From Oscillospiraceae bacterium (lineage in GTDB: Bacteria; Bacillota; Clostridia; Oscillospirales; Oscillospiraceae), in the NCBI GenBank assembly GCA_902778275.1, contig CACYXE010000020.1, positions 1-34,793 on the forward strand: a stretch of DNA of 34,793 nucleotides. The letters are read 5' to 3'. Every line of letters begins with the position of its first letter. Position 1 is the stretch's first letter. Shown piece by piece: positions 15,891-25,212 of the stretch. The position numbers and the translations under genes were made by a program. The notes under the pieces were generated by a model that saw only the letters and a program-made list of their open reading frames with translations, did not search any database and was not told the DNA's origin.

Positions 15891-18800
15891 TTACTCCTCT
15901 ATCGTCTTCTTTGCCTCTTCCAGATCCAGCTCGATCACGGTAGAAATGCCCTTTTCCTGCATCGTGACTCCATAGAGCAGGTCCGCCTCCTCCATGGTAC
16001 CGCGCCGGTGGGTGATCACCAGGAACTGCGTCTTGCCAGCCATGCGGCGCATATACTCGGCAAAGCGGGTCACGTTGGCCTCGTCCAGAGCGGCCTCGAT
16101 CTCGTCCATCACGCAGAAAGGCGTGGGCCGGACCTTCAAAATGGCAAAGTACAGGGCAATGGCCACGAAGGCCATCTCGCCGCCGGAGAGCAGGCTGATG
16201 TTGGACAGAGCCTTGCCGGGCGGCTGGGCTTTGATCTCGATGCCGCATTCCAGCACATTGTCCTCATCCTCCAGGGCCAACGCCGCCCGGCCGCCGCCGA
16301 ACAGCTCCTGGAAAGTCTCCCGGAAGCACCTGTCGATCTCCTGGAAGCGCGTCAGGAAGACTTCCTTCATCTCTCCGGTGATGTCACCGATGATCTCTTC
16401 CAGTTCCTTCTTGGCCTTCTCCACGTCGTCCCGCTGCTCAGACAGGAACTGATAGCGGGTGTTGATCCGGTCGTATTCCTCGATGGCGCCGATGTTGGGC
16501 GTGCCCAGAGCGCTGATCTGACGGCGTAGATCGTGGATCTCCTTGTTGGCCTTCTGCAGGTTCTCCACGGGCTGACGCACCGCCGCGGCGGCGCTGTGGC
16601 TCAGCTCGTAGTTGTCCCACAGCTTGTCCAGCAGCTGCTTTTCCTCCATATCGGCGGCCAGCTTCTTCTGCTCGATGCGGGCGGCCAGCCGCTCCAGCTC
16701 CAGGATCTGTGCATTGCGCTCCTGGGTCTCTTTCTCCGCCCGGGTGCGTTTGCCCTCCAGCTCCAGCTTCTTCTGACTGATCTCCGCAATTTCCGCGCGG
16801 ATCCCGTCGCTCTTCTGCCGGATCTCCGCCTGCTGCCGCTCTTTTTCGCCCAGGCGGCTCTTGAAGCTCTCGATCTGCCGTCCGGCGGCTTCCAGGGCGC
16901 GCTGCCGGGTCTCACTGTCACCGGTCAGGCTTTCCAGCAGCAGAGAAAACTGCTGCGTGGAATTCTTCGTGGTCTTCCACTCCGCCTCAAAGGAGGCGCT
17001 GCGGCTGCGAAGCTCCGCCTGATCCTCCAGGGCCATGTCCAGCTGATAGCGGACAGCCGCCAGGCCGGACCTGGCCTGGGCCAATTCGGCCGCGCACTTC
17101 TTTTCCTGCTCGGCACTGCGCGCTCTCTGCTTTTTCAGTTTTTCCAGCTCATTGGCCCGGGACAGGATGCCGCTGTTTTTGGCGCTGCTGCCGCCGGTCA
17201 TAGAGCCGCCTGCGTTGATCATCTGACCATCCAGGGTCACGATGCGAAGCCTGTTGCCGTTGGCTTTGGACATGCGCACCGCGTCGCCCAGGGTCTCAGC
17301 CACGACGGTCCGTCCCAGGAGATTGGCAAAGATCTGGTCATACCTGGGATCAAAACGCACCAACTCATAGGCGATGCCCACGAAACCCGGATCCCGCTCC
17401 GGCGCGTCCTTCATGACGCTGCCGCGAATGGTGTCCACCGGAAGGAAGGTAGCGCGCCCGGCATCCATACGCTTGAGCATTTCAATGGCCTGGCGGCCGT
17501 CGTTCTGGGTGTCGATCACAATATTCTGAGAGGCGGCTCCCAAGGCCGTTTCGATGGCCAGGGCACATTCCTCATCCGCCCGCAGCAGATTCGCCACCGG
17601 ACCGTGGACGCCCTTGAGATTGCCGCGCTGAGCCTCCCGCATCACGGTCTTGACCGCGCGGGAATAGCCCTCGTAATCCTTCTCCATCTCGCCGAGCATG
17701 TTGATGCGGGAATCCATGCTCCGCCCCTCAACTTCCAGCGAGGTGGCCTGCTGGCTCAGCTGCTCGACCATGGCTTCCCGGTTCTTCAGCTTCATCCGGC
17801 AGCCGTCCAGAACATTGTTGTTCCGGGCTGTCTCCTGGGCGAGGTCAGCCAGTTCTTTCTCGATCTCCGCAATGCGGCTCTCGCCCTCGCCGATGCTGGC
17901 ACGGATCTCCTCCGCCCTGCGGTCCCGCTCGGCGATATCTCTGCGCAGACGTTCCAGCTGCTCTGTACTGCTCTGGACATTGGCCCGCAGCACCGCAGCC
18001 TCAGACTCGCAGGCGGCCGCCGCCGTTTCCGAGGCAGACAAGCGCTCCCGCGCCTGCTCGCTCTCCACATCCTTCTGATGCATCCGCTCGGTAATGCTGC
18101 CGGAGGAGGCATACAGCGCCTCCAGAGAGGCCTTGGCCCGTTCCAGGTCCTGCTGTGCCTGTGTAAACTCCTGCTGAACGCTGTCCGCCTGTGCGCGCAG
18201 CCTGTCCAGCGTCGCCATCCAAACAGAGATCTCCTGCACACGCAGCTGATCCCGAAGCACCAGATAGCGCTTGGCGGTCTCCGCCTGCTTTTGCAGCGGG
18301 CCCACCTGCAGCTCCAGCTCCTCGATCTTATCGTTGATGCGCAGCAGATTCTCATCGGTCCGCTGCAGCTTGCGCTCGGCTTCCTCCTTGCGGTAGCGGA
18401 AGCGGGAGATGCCCGCCGCCTCCTCAAACACCTCGCGCCGGTCGGTGCTGCGGCTGGAGACGATCTCGGCGATGCGGCCCTGGCCGATGATGGAATAGCC
18501 GTCACGCCCCAGGCCGGTATCCATCAAAAGGGAGTGGATGTCCTTGAGGCGGACGGATTCTTTGTTGATGAAATACTCGCTGTCACCGCTGCGGTAATAG
18601 CGGCGGCTGAGCATGACCTCACTGCCCTCATAGTCGAAGATATGAGCGGAGTTGTCGATGATCAGCGACACCTGGGCAAAGCCGAGGGCATTGCGCTTCT
18701 CGGTACCGCCGAAGATCACGTCCTCCATCTTGGAACCGCGCAGAGCCTTGCTGCGCTGCTCGCCCATGACCCAGAGGATGGCGTCCGCGATGTTGGACTT

Positions 18801-18908
18801 GCCGGAACCGTTGGGGCCGACGATGGCGGTTATGTCTTTTTCAAATGTGAGACGGGTCTTGTCCGGGAAAGACTTGAAGCCCTGGATCTCCAACGCACGT
18901 AAATACAA
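15891..18908 (-). CDS. smc: chromosome condensation SMC ATPase, short-armed
   Basis: SMC with ScpA/ScpB extrudes DNA loops and resolves sister chromosomes. I start at TTG 18908 (giving MYLRALEIQGFKSF) because GAGG lies 8 bases upstream and bacterial SMCs begin at this point; an upstream TTG at 18947 would add 13 unrelated residues. That gives 1005 residues. Walker A GPNGSGKS at 31-38, hinge about 434-575 (GVHGPVANLL to INAGGSMTGG), ABC signature LLSGGEMAF near 906-914, Walker B CVMDEIEAALD with Glu936. The coiled-coil arms are about 280 and 265 residues, noticeably shorter than in a typical ~1180-residue bacterial SMC, on both sides of the hinge. The signature reads SGGEM rather than SGGER. 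It is the first gene of the smc-to-leuS operon. Confidence 0.96.
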   Translation of the reverse strand: MYLRALEIQGFKSFPDKTRLTFEKDITAIVGPNGSGKSNIADAILWVMGEQRSKALRGSKMEDVIFGGTEKRNALGFAQVSLIIDNSAHIFDYEGSEVMLSRRYYRSGDSEYFINKESVRLKDIHSLLMDTGLGRDGYSIIGQGRIAEIVSSRSTDRREVFEEAAGISRFRYRKEEAERKLQRTDENLLRINDKIEELELQVGPLQKQAETAKRYLVLRDQLRVQEISVWMATLDRLRAQADSVQQEFTQAQQDLERAKASLEALYASSGSITERMHQKDVESEQARERLSASETAAAACESEAAVLRANVQSSTEQLERLRRDIAERDRRAEEIRASIGEGESRIAEIEKELADLAQETARNNNVLDGCRMKLKNREAMVEQLSQQATSLEVEGRSMDSRINMLGEMEKDYEGYSRAVKTVMREAQRGNLKGVHGPVANLLRADEECALAIETALGAASQNIVIDTQNDGRQAIEMLKRMDAGRATFLPVDTIRGSVMKDAPERDPGFVGIAYELVRFDPRYDQIFANLLGRTVVAETLGDAVRMSKANGNRLRIVTLDGQMINAGGSMTGGSSAKNSGILSRANELEKLKKQRARSAEQEKKCAAELAQARSGLAAVRYQLDMALEDQAELRSRSASFEAEWKTTKNSTQQFSLLLESLTGDSETRQRALEAAGRQIESFKSRLGEKERQQAEIRQKSDGIRAEIAEISQKKLELEGKRTRAEKETQERNAQILELERLAARIEQKKLAADMEEKQLLDKLWDNYELSHSAAAAVRQPVENLQKANKEIHDLRRQISALGTPNIGAIEEYDRINTRYQFLSEQRDDVEKAKKELEEIIGDITGEMKEVFLTRFQEIDRCFRETFQELFGGGRAALALEDEDNVLECGIEIKAQPPGKALSNISLLSGGEMAFVAIALYFAILKVRPTPFCVMDEIEAALDEANVTRFAEYMRRMAGKTQFLVITHRRGTMEEADLLYGVTMQEKGISTVIELDLEEAKKTIEE

Positions 18909-18957
18909 ATGACTGACCTCAATCTGAGAATTTGAATTTTTTAGCAATAACTAAATA

Positions 18958-18986
18958 ATTATACCGTATCTTTTGTTATTTTTCAA
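18958..18986 (-). promoter_or_regulatory. SigA promoter of the smc-ftsY-yhbY-nadD-rsfS-leuS operon
   Basis: On the minus strand, -35 TTGAAA (18986-18981), 17-base spacer, perfect -10 TATAAT (18963-18958). The -35 lies inside the last codons of the radical SAM gene. Predicted transcription start near 18951, about 43 bases before the TTG start of smc. No terminator separates the two operons. Confidence 0.8.
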
Positions 18987-19992
18987 TGGAAATCACACAG
19001 ATTTCCCCGCTTTTTATGTTTGCCGGACGGACTTTCAAAGTCTCCAGCCCAAACGCGTCACACAGCTTTCGCACATTCTCCCTGTGCTGCCCCACCATCT
19101 GGGACAGGTTTTCCGGCGCGACGCCCAGGATCACCCTGCCGGAAGCGCCGTTCTCCCTCAGAAGAAGCTCTGCCTTTTCATACAGGATCCGACTTCTGAC
19201 CAGCTCTCCGAGGGCGGGGTGATACGCCCCGGCAACAGCTGCGCCGCCGGAGAGCTCCTCCGTGGGATTGAGTCCCAGGCGGATCACCGGGATCCCCGCC
19301 TGCTGAAACAGGGGCAGCAGCTTCGCGCAGACCCGCACGGCGTCCTCCACGCTGTGTTCCCGATAGCGCCCGCTCTTCCACAGCGCATACAGCGCCGTGT
19401 CCCGCACGATAACGGTGGGATAGATCCGCACCCCGTCCGGCCCCAGGGCGATCAGCCGCCGGGCCGTCTCCATGTCTTTCTCTTCATCGTCTCCGGGCAG
19501 CCCGGTCATCATCTGCAGGATCAGGCGAAAGCCCTTGTCCTTGATGAGCCGTGACGCCCGCTCTACGTCCGCCGCCGTATGGCCCCGTCCGGAAAGGCGG
19601 AGCACCTGCTCGTCCATGGACTGGGCCCCAAGCTCTATGGTCTCCACGCCGTATTCCCGCAGCCGCCGGAGCACGGTCTCATCAATGGCGTCCGGGCGGG
19701 TGGACAGGCGGATCGCATCGATCTCTCCCCTGTCCAGCGCATCCCTGGCAGCGGCCAGCAAAGCCCCCTGCTCCGCCGTGGGGATAGCTGTAAAACTCCC
19801 CCCATAAAACGCCAGTTGCCGCTTTGCCCCGGTACGGGGCAAGGCGGCTGCTTGCTTGATCGCTTCTCGCACGGTCTCGGCTGTGGCCGGCCGCGCCGCG
19901 CCGGAAATACGGTTCTGATTGCAGAACACGCAGGCGTGGGGACAACCCAGATGGGGCACGAACACCGGGATGACAGACTCTCTGGCGCTCAT
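18976..19992 (-). CDS. radical SAM protein, Elp3-like family
   Basis: A 338-residue radical SAM enzyme. The cluster-binding motif is C17-P-H-A-C21-V-F-C24 (CxxxCxxC), preceded by IPVFVPHLG. Then come the GGSFTAIP segment (SAM-binding GGE-like), the beta-4/5 text VETIELGAQSMDEQVL, and LQMMTGLPGDDEE. A C-terminal extension of the Radical_SAM_C type completes it. It belongs to the Elp3/YtqA-like group often found between rnc and smc in Clostridia; the substrate is unknown, with tRNA modification one possibility. The ATG overlaps the rnc stop by four bases. The smc promoter overlaps its 3' end. Confidence 0.88.
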   Translation of the reverse strand: MSARESVIPVFVPHLGCPHACVFCNQNRISGAARPATAETVREAIKQAAALPRTGAKRQLAFYGGSFTAIPTAEQGALLAAARDALDRGEIDAIRLSTRPDAIDETVLRRLREYGVETIELGAQSMDEQVLRLSGRGHTAADVERASRLIKDKGFRLILQMMTGLPGDDEEKDMETARRLIALGPDGVRIYPTVIVRDTALYALWKSGRYREHSVEDAVRVCAKLLPLFQQAGIPVIRLGLNPTEELSGGAAVAGAYHPALGELVRSRILYEKAELLLRENGASGRVILGVAPENLSQMVGQHRENVRKLCDAFGLETLKVRPANIKSGEICVISIEK

Positions 19993-20666
19993 GCCTGCAA
20001 GGTCTCCAGGGCCTGTTTGGCGGCCATCTGCTCGGCCTCCTTCTTGGTGCGTCCCGTCCCCTCGCCGGCGCTGACGCCGTTGACGCTCACCCGGAAAGTG
20101 AAGCGCTTATTGTGGTCCGGGCCGCTCTCGCCGATGAGCTCATAGGCGATATGCTGATCCGCCTTGCGCTGCACCAGCTCCTGCAGAACGGTTTTATAAT
20201 CCTGGCTGCGGTGCTCCTCACTGATCTCCGCGTCCTTGAGCACCCGACTCATGATAAAGGACTTGGCCTGCTCCAGACCGGCGTCCAGGTACAGGGCGGC
20301 GATGATCGCCTCCACCATATCCGCCAGGATGGACGGCCGCTCCCGGCCGCCGCTGCGCTCTTCGCCTTTGCCAAGGCGCATATATCGGCCAAGGTCCAGG
20401 GCCAGAGCCACCTTGTGCAGACTGCTCTCACATACCAGCTCCGCCCGCAGGCGGGTCATGCTGCCCTCGGGCAGGGCAGGCTCATAGGCGTACAGAAACT
20501 CCGCCGTGGTGAAGCCCAGGATCGAATCCCCCAGAAACTCCAGGCGCTCATAGCTCTCACAGTCCCCATCGTGCTTTTCGTTGGCATAGGAACTGTGGGT
20601 CAGCGCCGTTTCCAAAAGCCTGGGGCTGCGAAATGTGTATCCGATTTTCTTCTCAAGATCCCCCAT
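19989..20666 (-). CDS. rnc: ribonuclease III
   Basis: RNase III cuts double-stranded RNA, including rRNA precursors. It is 225 residues, the usual size. The signature YERLEFLGDSILG (39-51) holds the catalytic acidic residues, and a second acidic site ADMVEAIIAALYLDAG is present. The dsRNA-binding domain occupies about 155-224 (DYKTVLQELVQ, ending EAEQMAAKQAL). The start at 20666 lies only 3 bases after plsX with a weak ribosome binding site, so it is coupled. The usual acpP gene between plsX and rnc is missing. Confidence 0.97.
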   Translation of the reverse strand: MGDLEKKIGYTFRSPRLLETALTHSSYANEKHDGDCESYERLEFLGDSILGFTTAEFLYAYEPALPEGSMTRLRAELVCESSLHKVALALDLGRYMRLGKGEERSGGRERPSILADMVEAIIAALYLDAGLEQAKSFIMSRVLKDAEISEEHRSQDYKTVLQELVQRKADQHIAYELIGESGPDHNKRFTFRVSVNGVSAGEGTGRTKKEAEQMAAKQALETLQA

Positions 20667-20669
20667 GGT

Positions 20670-21680
20670 TTACTCGGCTTTGAGCTTCATATAATCGATG
20701 TTTTCGGTGATATCCCCGATGATCCCCGACTCAGCGAAGGCCTTTGCCTGCCGCATGGCGGCGAAAAAGCTGGCCGCGTTGGAGGAGCCGTGAGCCTTGA
20801 TGACCGGCTTGCTGATCCCCACCAGCGCCGTGCCGCCCACCTCGTTCACGTCCATGGATTTCTTCATGGCGGCCAGATCGCCCTTCAGCGCTGCCGCCGC
20901 CAGCTTGTTGACGGTGCTCTTATAGAACACGCCCTTAAGCTGGGTCATGATGTACTTGATGACGCCTTCGGTCCCCTTGAGCAGGACGTTGCCGGTAAAG
21001 CCGTCGGTGACCACCACGTCCACCTCGCCGGAGAACACGCCGGTGCCCTCCACATTGCCCACGAACTTGATTCGGCCTTCCTCGTCCGCCTTCTTTAGCA
21101 GCTCGAAGGTCTGATGCTGCAGGTCGCCGCCCTTGGTATCCTCGGTACCCACATTCAGCAGGCCCACCCGGGGGTTGGCACAGCCCATGATCTTCTTGGC
21201 ATAAAAACTTCCCATAAAGGCAAACTGGAGCAGATACTCGGCGGTGCACTCCACATTGGCGCCGCAGTCGATCAGCATCACGCCATGCTCACCCGCGGGC
21301 AAAACAGGGGCCAGCGCCGCACGGCGGATACCGCGGATGCGTTTGACCGTCAGCGTCGCGCCGGTGAGCAGCGCGCCGGTACTGCCGGCGGAGACCACCG
21401 CGTCGCCCTGGCCGTCTTTCAGCAGGGACAGGGCCACAGCCATGGAGGAATCCTTCTTGCGGCGGGTGGCGGTGCTGGGGTCATCCTCCATGGTGATCAC
21501 CTCCCGGGCGTCCACCACCTGGATATCCGTGCAGTTTTCCGCCTGCAGGCAGGCGTCCACCTCTTCCTTGCGGCCCACCAGGGTCACATCCACGCCCAGC
21601 TCGCGTTTCGCGTACACGGCGCCCTTTACAATCTCCCGGGGGGCGTTGTCGCCGCCCATTGCGTCAACGATGATTCTCAC
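20670..21680 (-). CDS. plsX: phosphate acyltransferase PlsX
   Basis: PlsX makes acyl-phosphate from acyl-ACP for the PlsY step of phospholipid synthesis. It is 336 residues; GTG at 21680 is the start, with GGGAGG about 9 bases upstream. Characteristic text: RIIVDAMGGDNAP at the N-terminus, then SAGSTGALL, RAALAPVLP, LLNVGTEDTKG, and VTDGFTGNVLLKGTEG. It overlaps the end of trmFO by 17 bases. No fatty-acid synthesis genes are nearby, unlike the plsX-fab cluster of Bacillus. Confidence 0.96.
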   Translation of the reverse strand: MRIIVDAMGGDNAPREIVKGAVYAKRELGVDVTLVGRKEEVDACLQAENCTDIQVVDAREVITMEDDPSTATRRKKDSSMAVALSLLKDGQGDAVVSAGSTGALLTGATLTVKRIRGIRRAALAPVLPAGEHGVMLIDCGANVECTAEYLLQFAFMGSFYAKKIMGCANPRVGLLNVGTEDTKGGDLQHQTFELLKKADEEGRIKFVGNVEGTGVFSGEVDVVVTDGFTGNVLLKGTEGVIKYIMTQLKGVFYKSTVNKLAAAALKGDLAAMKKSMDVNEVGGTALVGISKPVIKAHGSSNAASFFAAMRQAKAFAESGIIGDITENIDYMKLKAE

Positions 21681-22989
21681 AGTCGAATACCTCCCTTTCC
21701 AGCAATGTATCTATGATCGCCAGTGAACGCTTCGAGATCTCCGCGTTCTTGTTGCGCTTTCCCTTGACCCGGTGGTCCAGCGGGGTGATGATGCCGAAAT
21801 TGATGTTCATCGGCTGAAAATCGCCCACGCTGCCGCCGGAAATGTACAGTCCCAGCGCGCCGATGGCCGTCTCCTGGGGGAAATCCACCGGCGGCAATCC
21901 CAGCACCCGGGCGGCCGTCTCGATACCCACCAGCAAGCCGGAGGCGGCGGACTCCACATAGCCCTCCACTCCGGTCATCTGTCCGGCGAAGCTGATGCGG
22001 GGCTGGGAGATCAGCCGGTAATAGCGGTCCAACAGGCCGGGACTGTTCAAATAGGTGTTGCGGTGCATGACGCCGTAGCGCACAAACTCCGCATTGCGCA
22101 GGGCTGGGATCATGGAGAAGACCCGCTTCTGCTCGCCCCAGGTCAGGTGGGTCTGGAAGCCCACCATATTGTAGATGGTACCGTCGGCATTGTCCCGCCG
22201 CAGCTGCACCACGGCGTAATTCTCCTTCCCGGTGCGCGCATCCTTCAGACCCACAGGCTTCAGCGGTCCGTAGCGCAGGGTGTCCACCCCCCGGCGGGCC
22301 ATGACCTCCACCGGCATGCAGCCCTCGAAGACCCCGGCGTCGTCAAAGCCGTGGACCTCCGCTTCCCTGGCGTTCACCAGTTCGTTTACGAAAGCCAGGT
22401 ATTCCTCCTTGTCCATGGGGCAGTTTACATAATCAGCCGTCCCCTTGTCGTAGCGGGAGGCGAAAAAGGCGCTGTCCATGTCCACGCTCTCCAGGGTCAC
22501 GATGGGGGCCACCGCATCATAAAAGTGCAGGTCGCTGTCCGGGCAGAGGGCGGCGATCTTCTCCGCGATGGCGTCGCTGCTCAGAGGGCCTGTGGCCACG
22601 ACCACCTGCCCCTCCGGGATTTCGGTGGCCTCTTCCCGGACGATCTCAACCAGGTCGCAGCCCTCCAGCTTCTCGGTGATATAGCGGGCAAAGCCCACAC
22701 GGTCCACCGCAAGGGCGCCGCCTGCGGCCACGCGGTTTAAGTCGGCGCTCTCCATGATCAGCGAGCCCATCTTCCGCATTTCCGCCTTCAGCAGTCCAAC
22801 CGCGTTGGTAAGCTCGTCGCTGCGCAGAGAGTTGGAGCAGACCAGCTCCCCGAAATACTCCGATGTATGGGCCGGGGTCATTTTCACCGGCTTCATCTCT
22901 ACCAGGCGTACGGGGATCCCCCGCTTGGCCAGCTGCCAGGCGCATTCGCTGCCCGCCAGGCCCGCGCCCAGGACTGTGACTTTTTCCAT
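21664..22989 (-). CDS. trmFO: methylenetetrahydrofolate-tRNA (uracil-54-C5)-methyltransferase TrmFO
   Basis: This folate/FAD-dependent enzyme makes m5U54 in the T loop of tRNA. It is 441 residues. The N-terminal dinucleotide fold is VTVLGAGLAGSECAWQLA. Family text includes LVCSNSLRSDELTNAVGLLK, CPMDKEEYLAFVNEL, FEGCMPVEVMARRG (conserved Cys), YAVVQLRRDNADGTIYNMVGFQTHL and INFGIITPL near the end. AAGG lies before the ATG; the gene starts 3 bases after topA. The topA-trmFO order is common in Firmicutes. Confidence 0.97.
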   Translation of the reverse strand: MEKVTVLGAGLAGSECAWQLAKRGIPVRLVEMKPVKMTPAHTSEYFGELVCSNSLRSDELTNAVGLLKAEMRKMGSLIMESADLNRVAAGGALAVDRVGFARYITEKLEGCDLVEIVREEATEIPEGQVVVATGPLSSDAIAEKIAALCPDSDLHFYDAVAPIVTLESVDMDSAFFASRYDKGTADYVNCPMDKEEYLAFVNELVNAREAEVHGFDDAGVFEGCMPVEVMARRGVDTLRYGPLKPVGLKDARTGKENYAVVQLRRDNADGTIYNMVGFQTHLTWGEQKRVFSMIPALRNAEFVRYGVMHRNTYLNSPGLLDRYYRLISQPRISFAGQMTGVEGYVESAASGLLVGIETAARVLGLPPVDFPQETAIGALGLYISGGSVGDFQPMNINFGIITPLDHRVKGKRNKNAEISKRSLAIIDTLLEREVFDCENHR

Positions 22990-22992
22990 ACC

Positions 22993-25203
22993 TTATCCCT
23001 TTGTTTTTGCAGATTTCTTTGTGGCTGTCTTTTTTGCCGCAGTTTTCTTCCCCGCCGACTTTTTGGCGGCGGAAGCGGCCTTCTCCTCCGGGGTCTTTTT
23101 CTTGTAGACCCGCTTGTCCTCGGGGACAAAGTTGGGGCAGGCCTCATTGATGCAGAAGGACTTCAGGGGGCCGCGGCCGCTGTGCTTGAACATGGTCTTG
23201 CCGCAGGCGGGGCAGAAGTCCTTGGTGGGCACATCCCAGGTGATAAAGCCGCAGTCGGTCCCCCGTTCACAGGCATAGAACACATAGCCCTTTCGGGAGG
23301 TACGCTTGAGGATGCGGCTGCCGCACTTGGGGCACTTGCCGGGCATCTCCACCACGATGGGCTTGGTAAAGGTGCATTCCGGGAAGCCCGGGCAGGCGAG
23401 GAAGTGGCCGAACTTGCCTTTCTTGACCACCATCTGCCGTCCGCAGACCTCGCAGAATTCGTCGCTGAGCACGTCCGGCACCTTGATCCGGACGCCGTCC
23501 ATGGCGCTCTCCGCCTCTTTATATTCTTTATCGAAATCCTCGTAGAACTCGTTGAGGACCTGCCGCCACTGGACCTTTCCGCTTTCGATCTCGTCCAGCT
23601 CGCTCTCCATGTGGTTGGTGAACTTCAGGTCCACGATATCGGCAAAGTGCTCCTTCATGAGTCCGGTGACCACTTCGCCCAGGGGTGTGGGCCGCAGGTA
23701 CTTGCCCTCTTTGATCACGTAGTCGTGGGAGGTGATGGTGGTGATGGTAGGCGCGTAGGTGGAGGGGCGTCCTATGCCCTTTTCCTCCATGGCACGAATC
23801 AGCGTGGCCTCCGTGTAGCGTGCGGGGGGCTGGGTGAACTGCTGGTCCGGCACCATCTTGTCCAACACCAGCCGCTCCCCTTCGCTGAGGGAAGGCAGCG
23901 GATTTGCCAGCTCGTCGCTCTCCTCGTCCCTGGCCTCCTCGTAAACCGCGGTATAGCCCGGGAATTTCAGTTCGGAGTAATTGGCCCGGAAGGTATAGCC
24001 CGCGGAATCCACATCCACAGACACATTGTCATACACGGCGTTGGCCATTTGGCTGGCGGTAAAGCGGCCCCAGATCAGCCGGTACAGCCGGTACTGCTCC
24101 TGGGTCAGGCTCTTGCGCACCAGCTCCGGCGTCAGGTTCACGTCCGTGGGCCGGATGGCCTCATGGGCGTCCTGGGCCCCGGCCTTGGTCTTGAAGCGGC
24201 GGGGCTGCGCCGGGCAGTAGGATGCCCCGTAATGCTCGGTGATAAAGGCCCGGGCAGAACTCAGCGCCTCCTCGGACAGACGGAGGGAATCGGTACGCAT
24301 ATAGGTGATGAGACCGATGCTGCCCCGGTCGGCGATCTCCACGCCCTCGTACAGCTGCTGGGCGATGGACATGGTGCGCCGCGGGGTCATGTTCAGGCGG
24401 CGGGAAGCCTCCTGCTGCAGGGTGGAGGTGATGAAGGGAGGCGCCGGGGTGCGCTGCTTCTCGCCGCGCTTGACCTGGCTGACGGTAAAGGGCGCGTCCT
24501 GCGTGGCCGCGATCACCGCCTTGACCTGCTCCTCGCTTTTCAGCTCCTGTTTCTTCTCGCCCCTGCCGTAAAAGCGGGCGGTAAAGCTGCCGCCCTCGGG
24601 ACGGGAGAGGAAAGCGTCCAGCAGCCAGTATTCTTCACTGACGAAGGCCTTGATCTCTTCTTCCCGATCCACCACCATTCGGGTGGCCACGGACTGGACA
24701 CGGCCTGCGGACAGACCCGTCTTCACCTTGCGCCACAGCAGCGGAGAGAGCTTATAGCCCACGATCCGGTCCAGAATGCGGCGGGCCTGCTGGGCGTCCA
24801 CCAGATCCTGGTCGATGCCGCGGGGGTGCTGGATGCTCTCGGTGACGACCTTCTTCGTGATCTCGTTGAAGGTCACGCGCTTGGCCTTTTCGTCCGGCAG
24901 GTCCAGCAGCTCCTTCAAATGCCAGGAGATGGCCTCGCCCTCCCGGTCAGGGTCCGTCGCCAGATAGACTGTCTTTGCGCTCTTGGCTTCTTTTTTCAGC
25001 TGTGCGATCAAATCCGCCTTGTCCCGTACCGGAATATACTGGGGTTCAAAACCATTTTCTATATCTACGCCCATCTTGCTCTTGGGAAGATCCCGCAGAT
25101 GCCCCATGGACGCTGTCACTCTGTAATTACCACCCAAATACTTTTCGATCGTCTTTGCCTTTGCGGGGGATTCGACAATGACCAGATCCTTTGCTTTTGC
25201 CAT
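22993..25203 (-). CDS. topA: DNA topoisomerase I
   Basis: Type IA enzyme that relaxes negative supercoils. It is 736 residues. TOPRIM text SPAKAKTIEKYLG and LATDPDREGEAISWHL (acidic metal site), active-site Tyr301 in GLITYMRTDSL, and SAGRVQSVATRM. Three C-terminal four-Cys zinc ribbons are visible (starting CEVCGRQM, CPKCGSRI, CPACGKTM). They are followed by a Lys/Ala-rich tail of about 30 residues (KKSAGKKTAAKKTATKK) resembling histone-like DNA-binding tails. GAGGAAG lies upstream of ATG 25203, 9 bases after dprA. Confidence 0.97.
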   Translation of the reverse strand: MAKAKDLVIVESPAKAKTIEKYLGGNYRVTASMGHLRDLPKSKMGVDIENGFEPQYIPVRDKADLIAQLKKEAKSAKTVYLATDPDREGEAISWHLKELLDLPDEKAKRVTFNEITKKVVTESIQHPRGIDQDLVDAQQARRILDRIVGYKLSPLLWRKVKTGLSAGRVQSVATRMVVDREEEIKAFVSEEYWLLDAFLSRPEGGSFTARFYGRGEKKQELKSEEQVKAVIAATQDAPFTVSQVKRGEKQRTPAPPFITSTLQQEASRRLNMTPRRTMSIAQQLYEGVEIADRGSIGLITYMRTDSLRLSEEALSSARAFITEHYGASYCPAQPRRFKTKAGAQDAHEAIRPTDVNLTPELVRKSLTQEQYRLYRLIWGRFTASQMANAVYDNVSVDVDSAGYTFRANYSELKFPGYTAVYEEARDEESDELANPLPSLSEGERLVLDKMVPDQQFTQPPARYTEATLIRAMEEKGIGRPSTYAPTITTITSHDYVIKEGKYLRPTPLGEVVTGLMKEHFADIVDLKFTNHMESELDEIESGKVQWRQVLNEFYEDFDKEYKEAESAMDGVRIKVPDVLSDEFCEVCGRQMVVKKGKFGHFLACPGFPECTFTKPIVVEMPGKCPKCGSRILKRTSRKGYVFYACERGTDCGFITWDVPTKDFCPACGKTMFKHSGRGPLKSFCINEACPNFVPEDKRVYKKKTPEEKAASAAKKSAGKKTAAKKTATKKSAKTKG

Positions 25204-25212
25204 TCTGCTTCC

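Noticed and set aside
14977-16248. Longer FtsY starting inside smc
   Set aside because: The extra 121 codons lie in another frame of the smc 3' end and read as noise; ATG 15885 gives the canonical start.
10869-18902. Long plus-strand frames opposite leuS, nadD/yqeK, ftsY and smc
   Set aside because: All are antisense shadows of conserved genes with no domain or translation-start signals.
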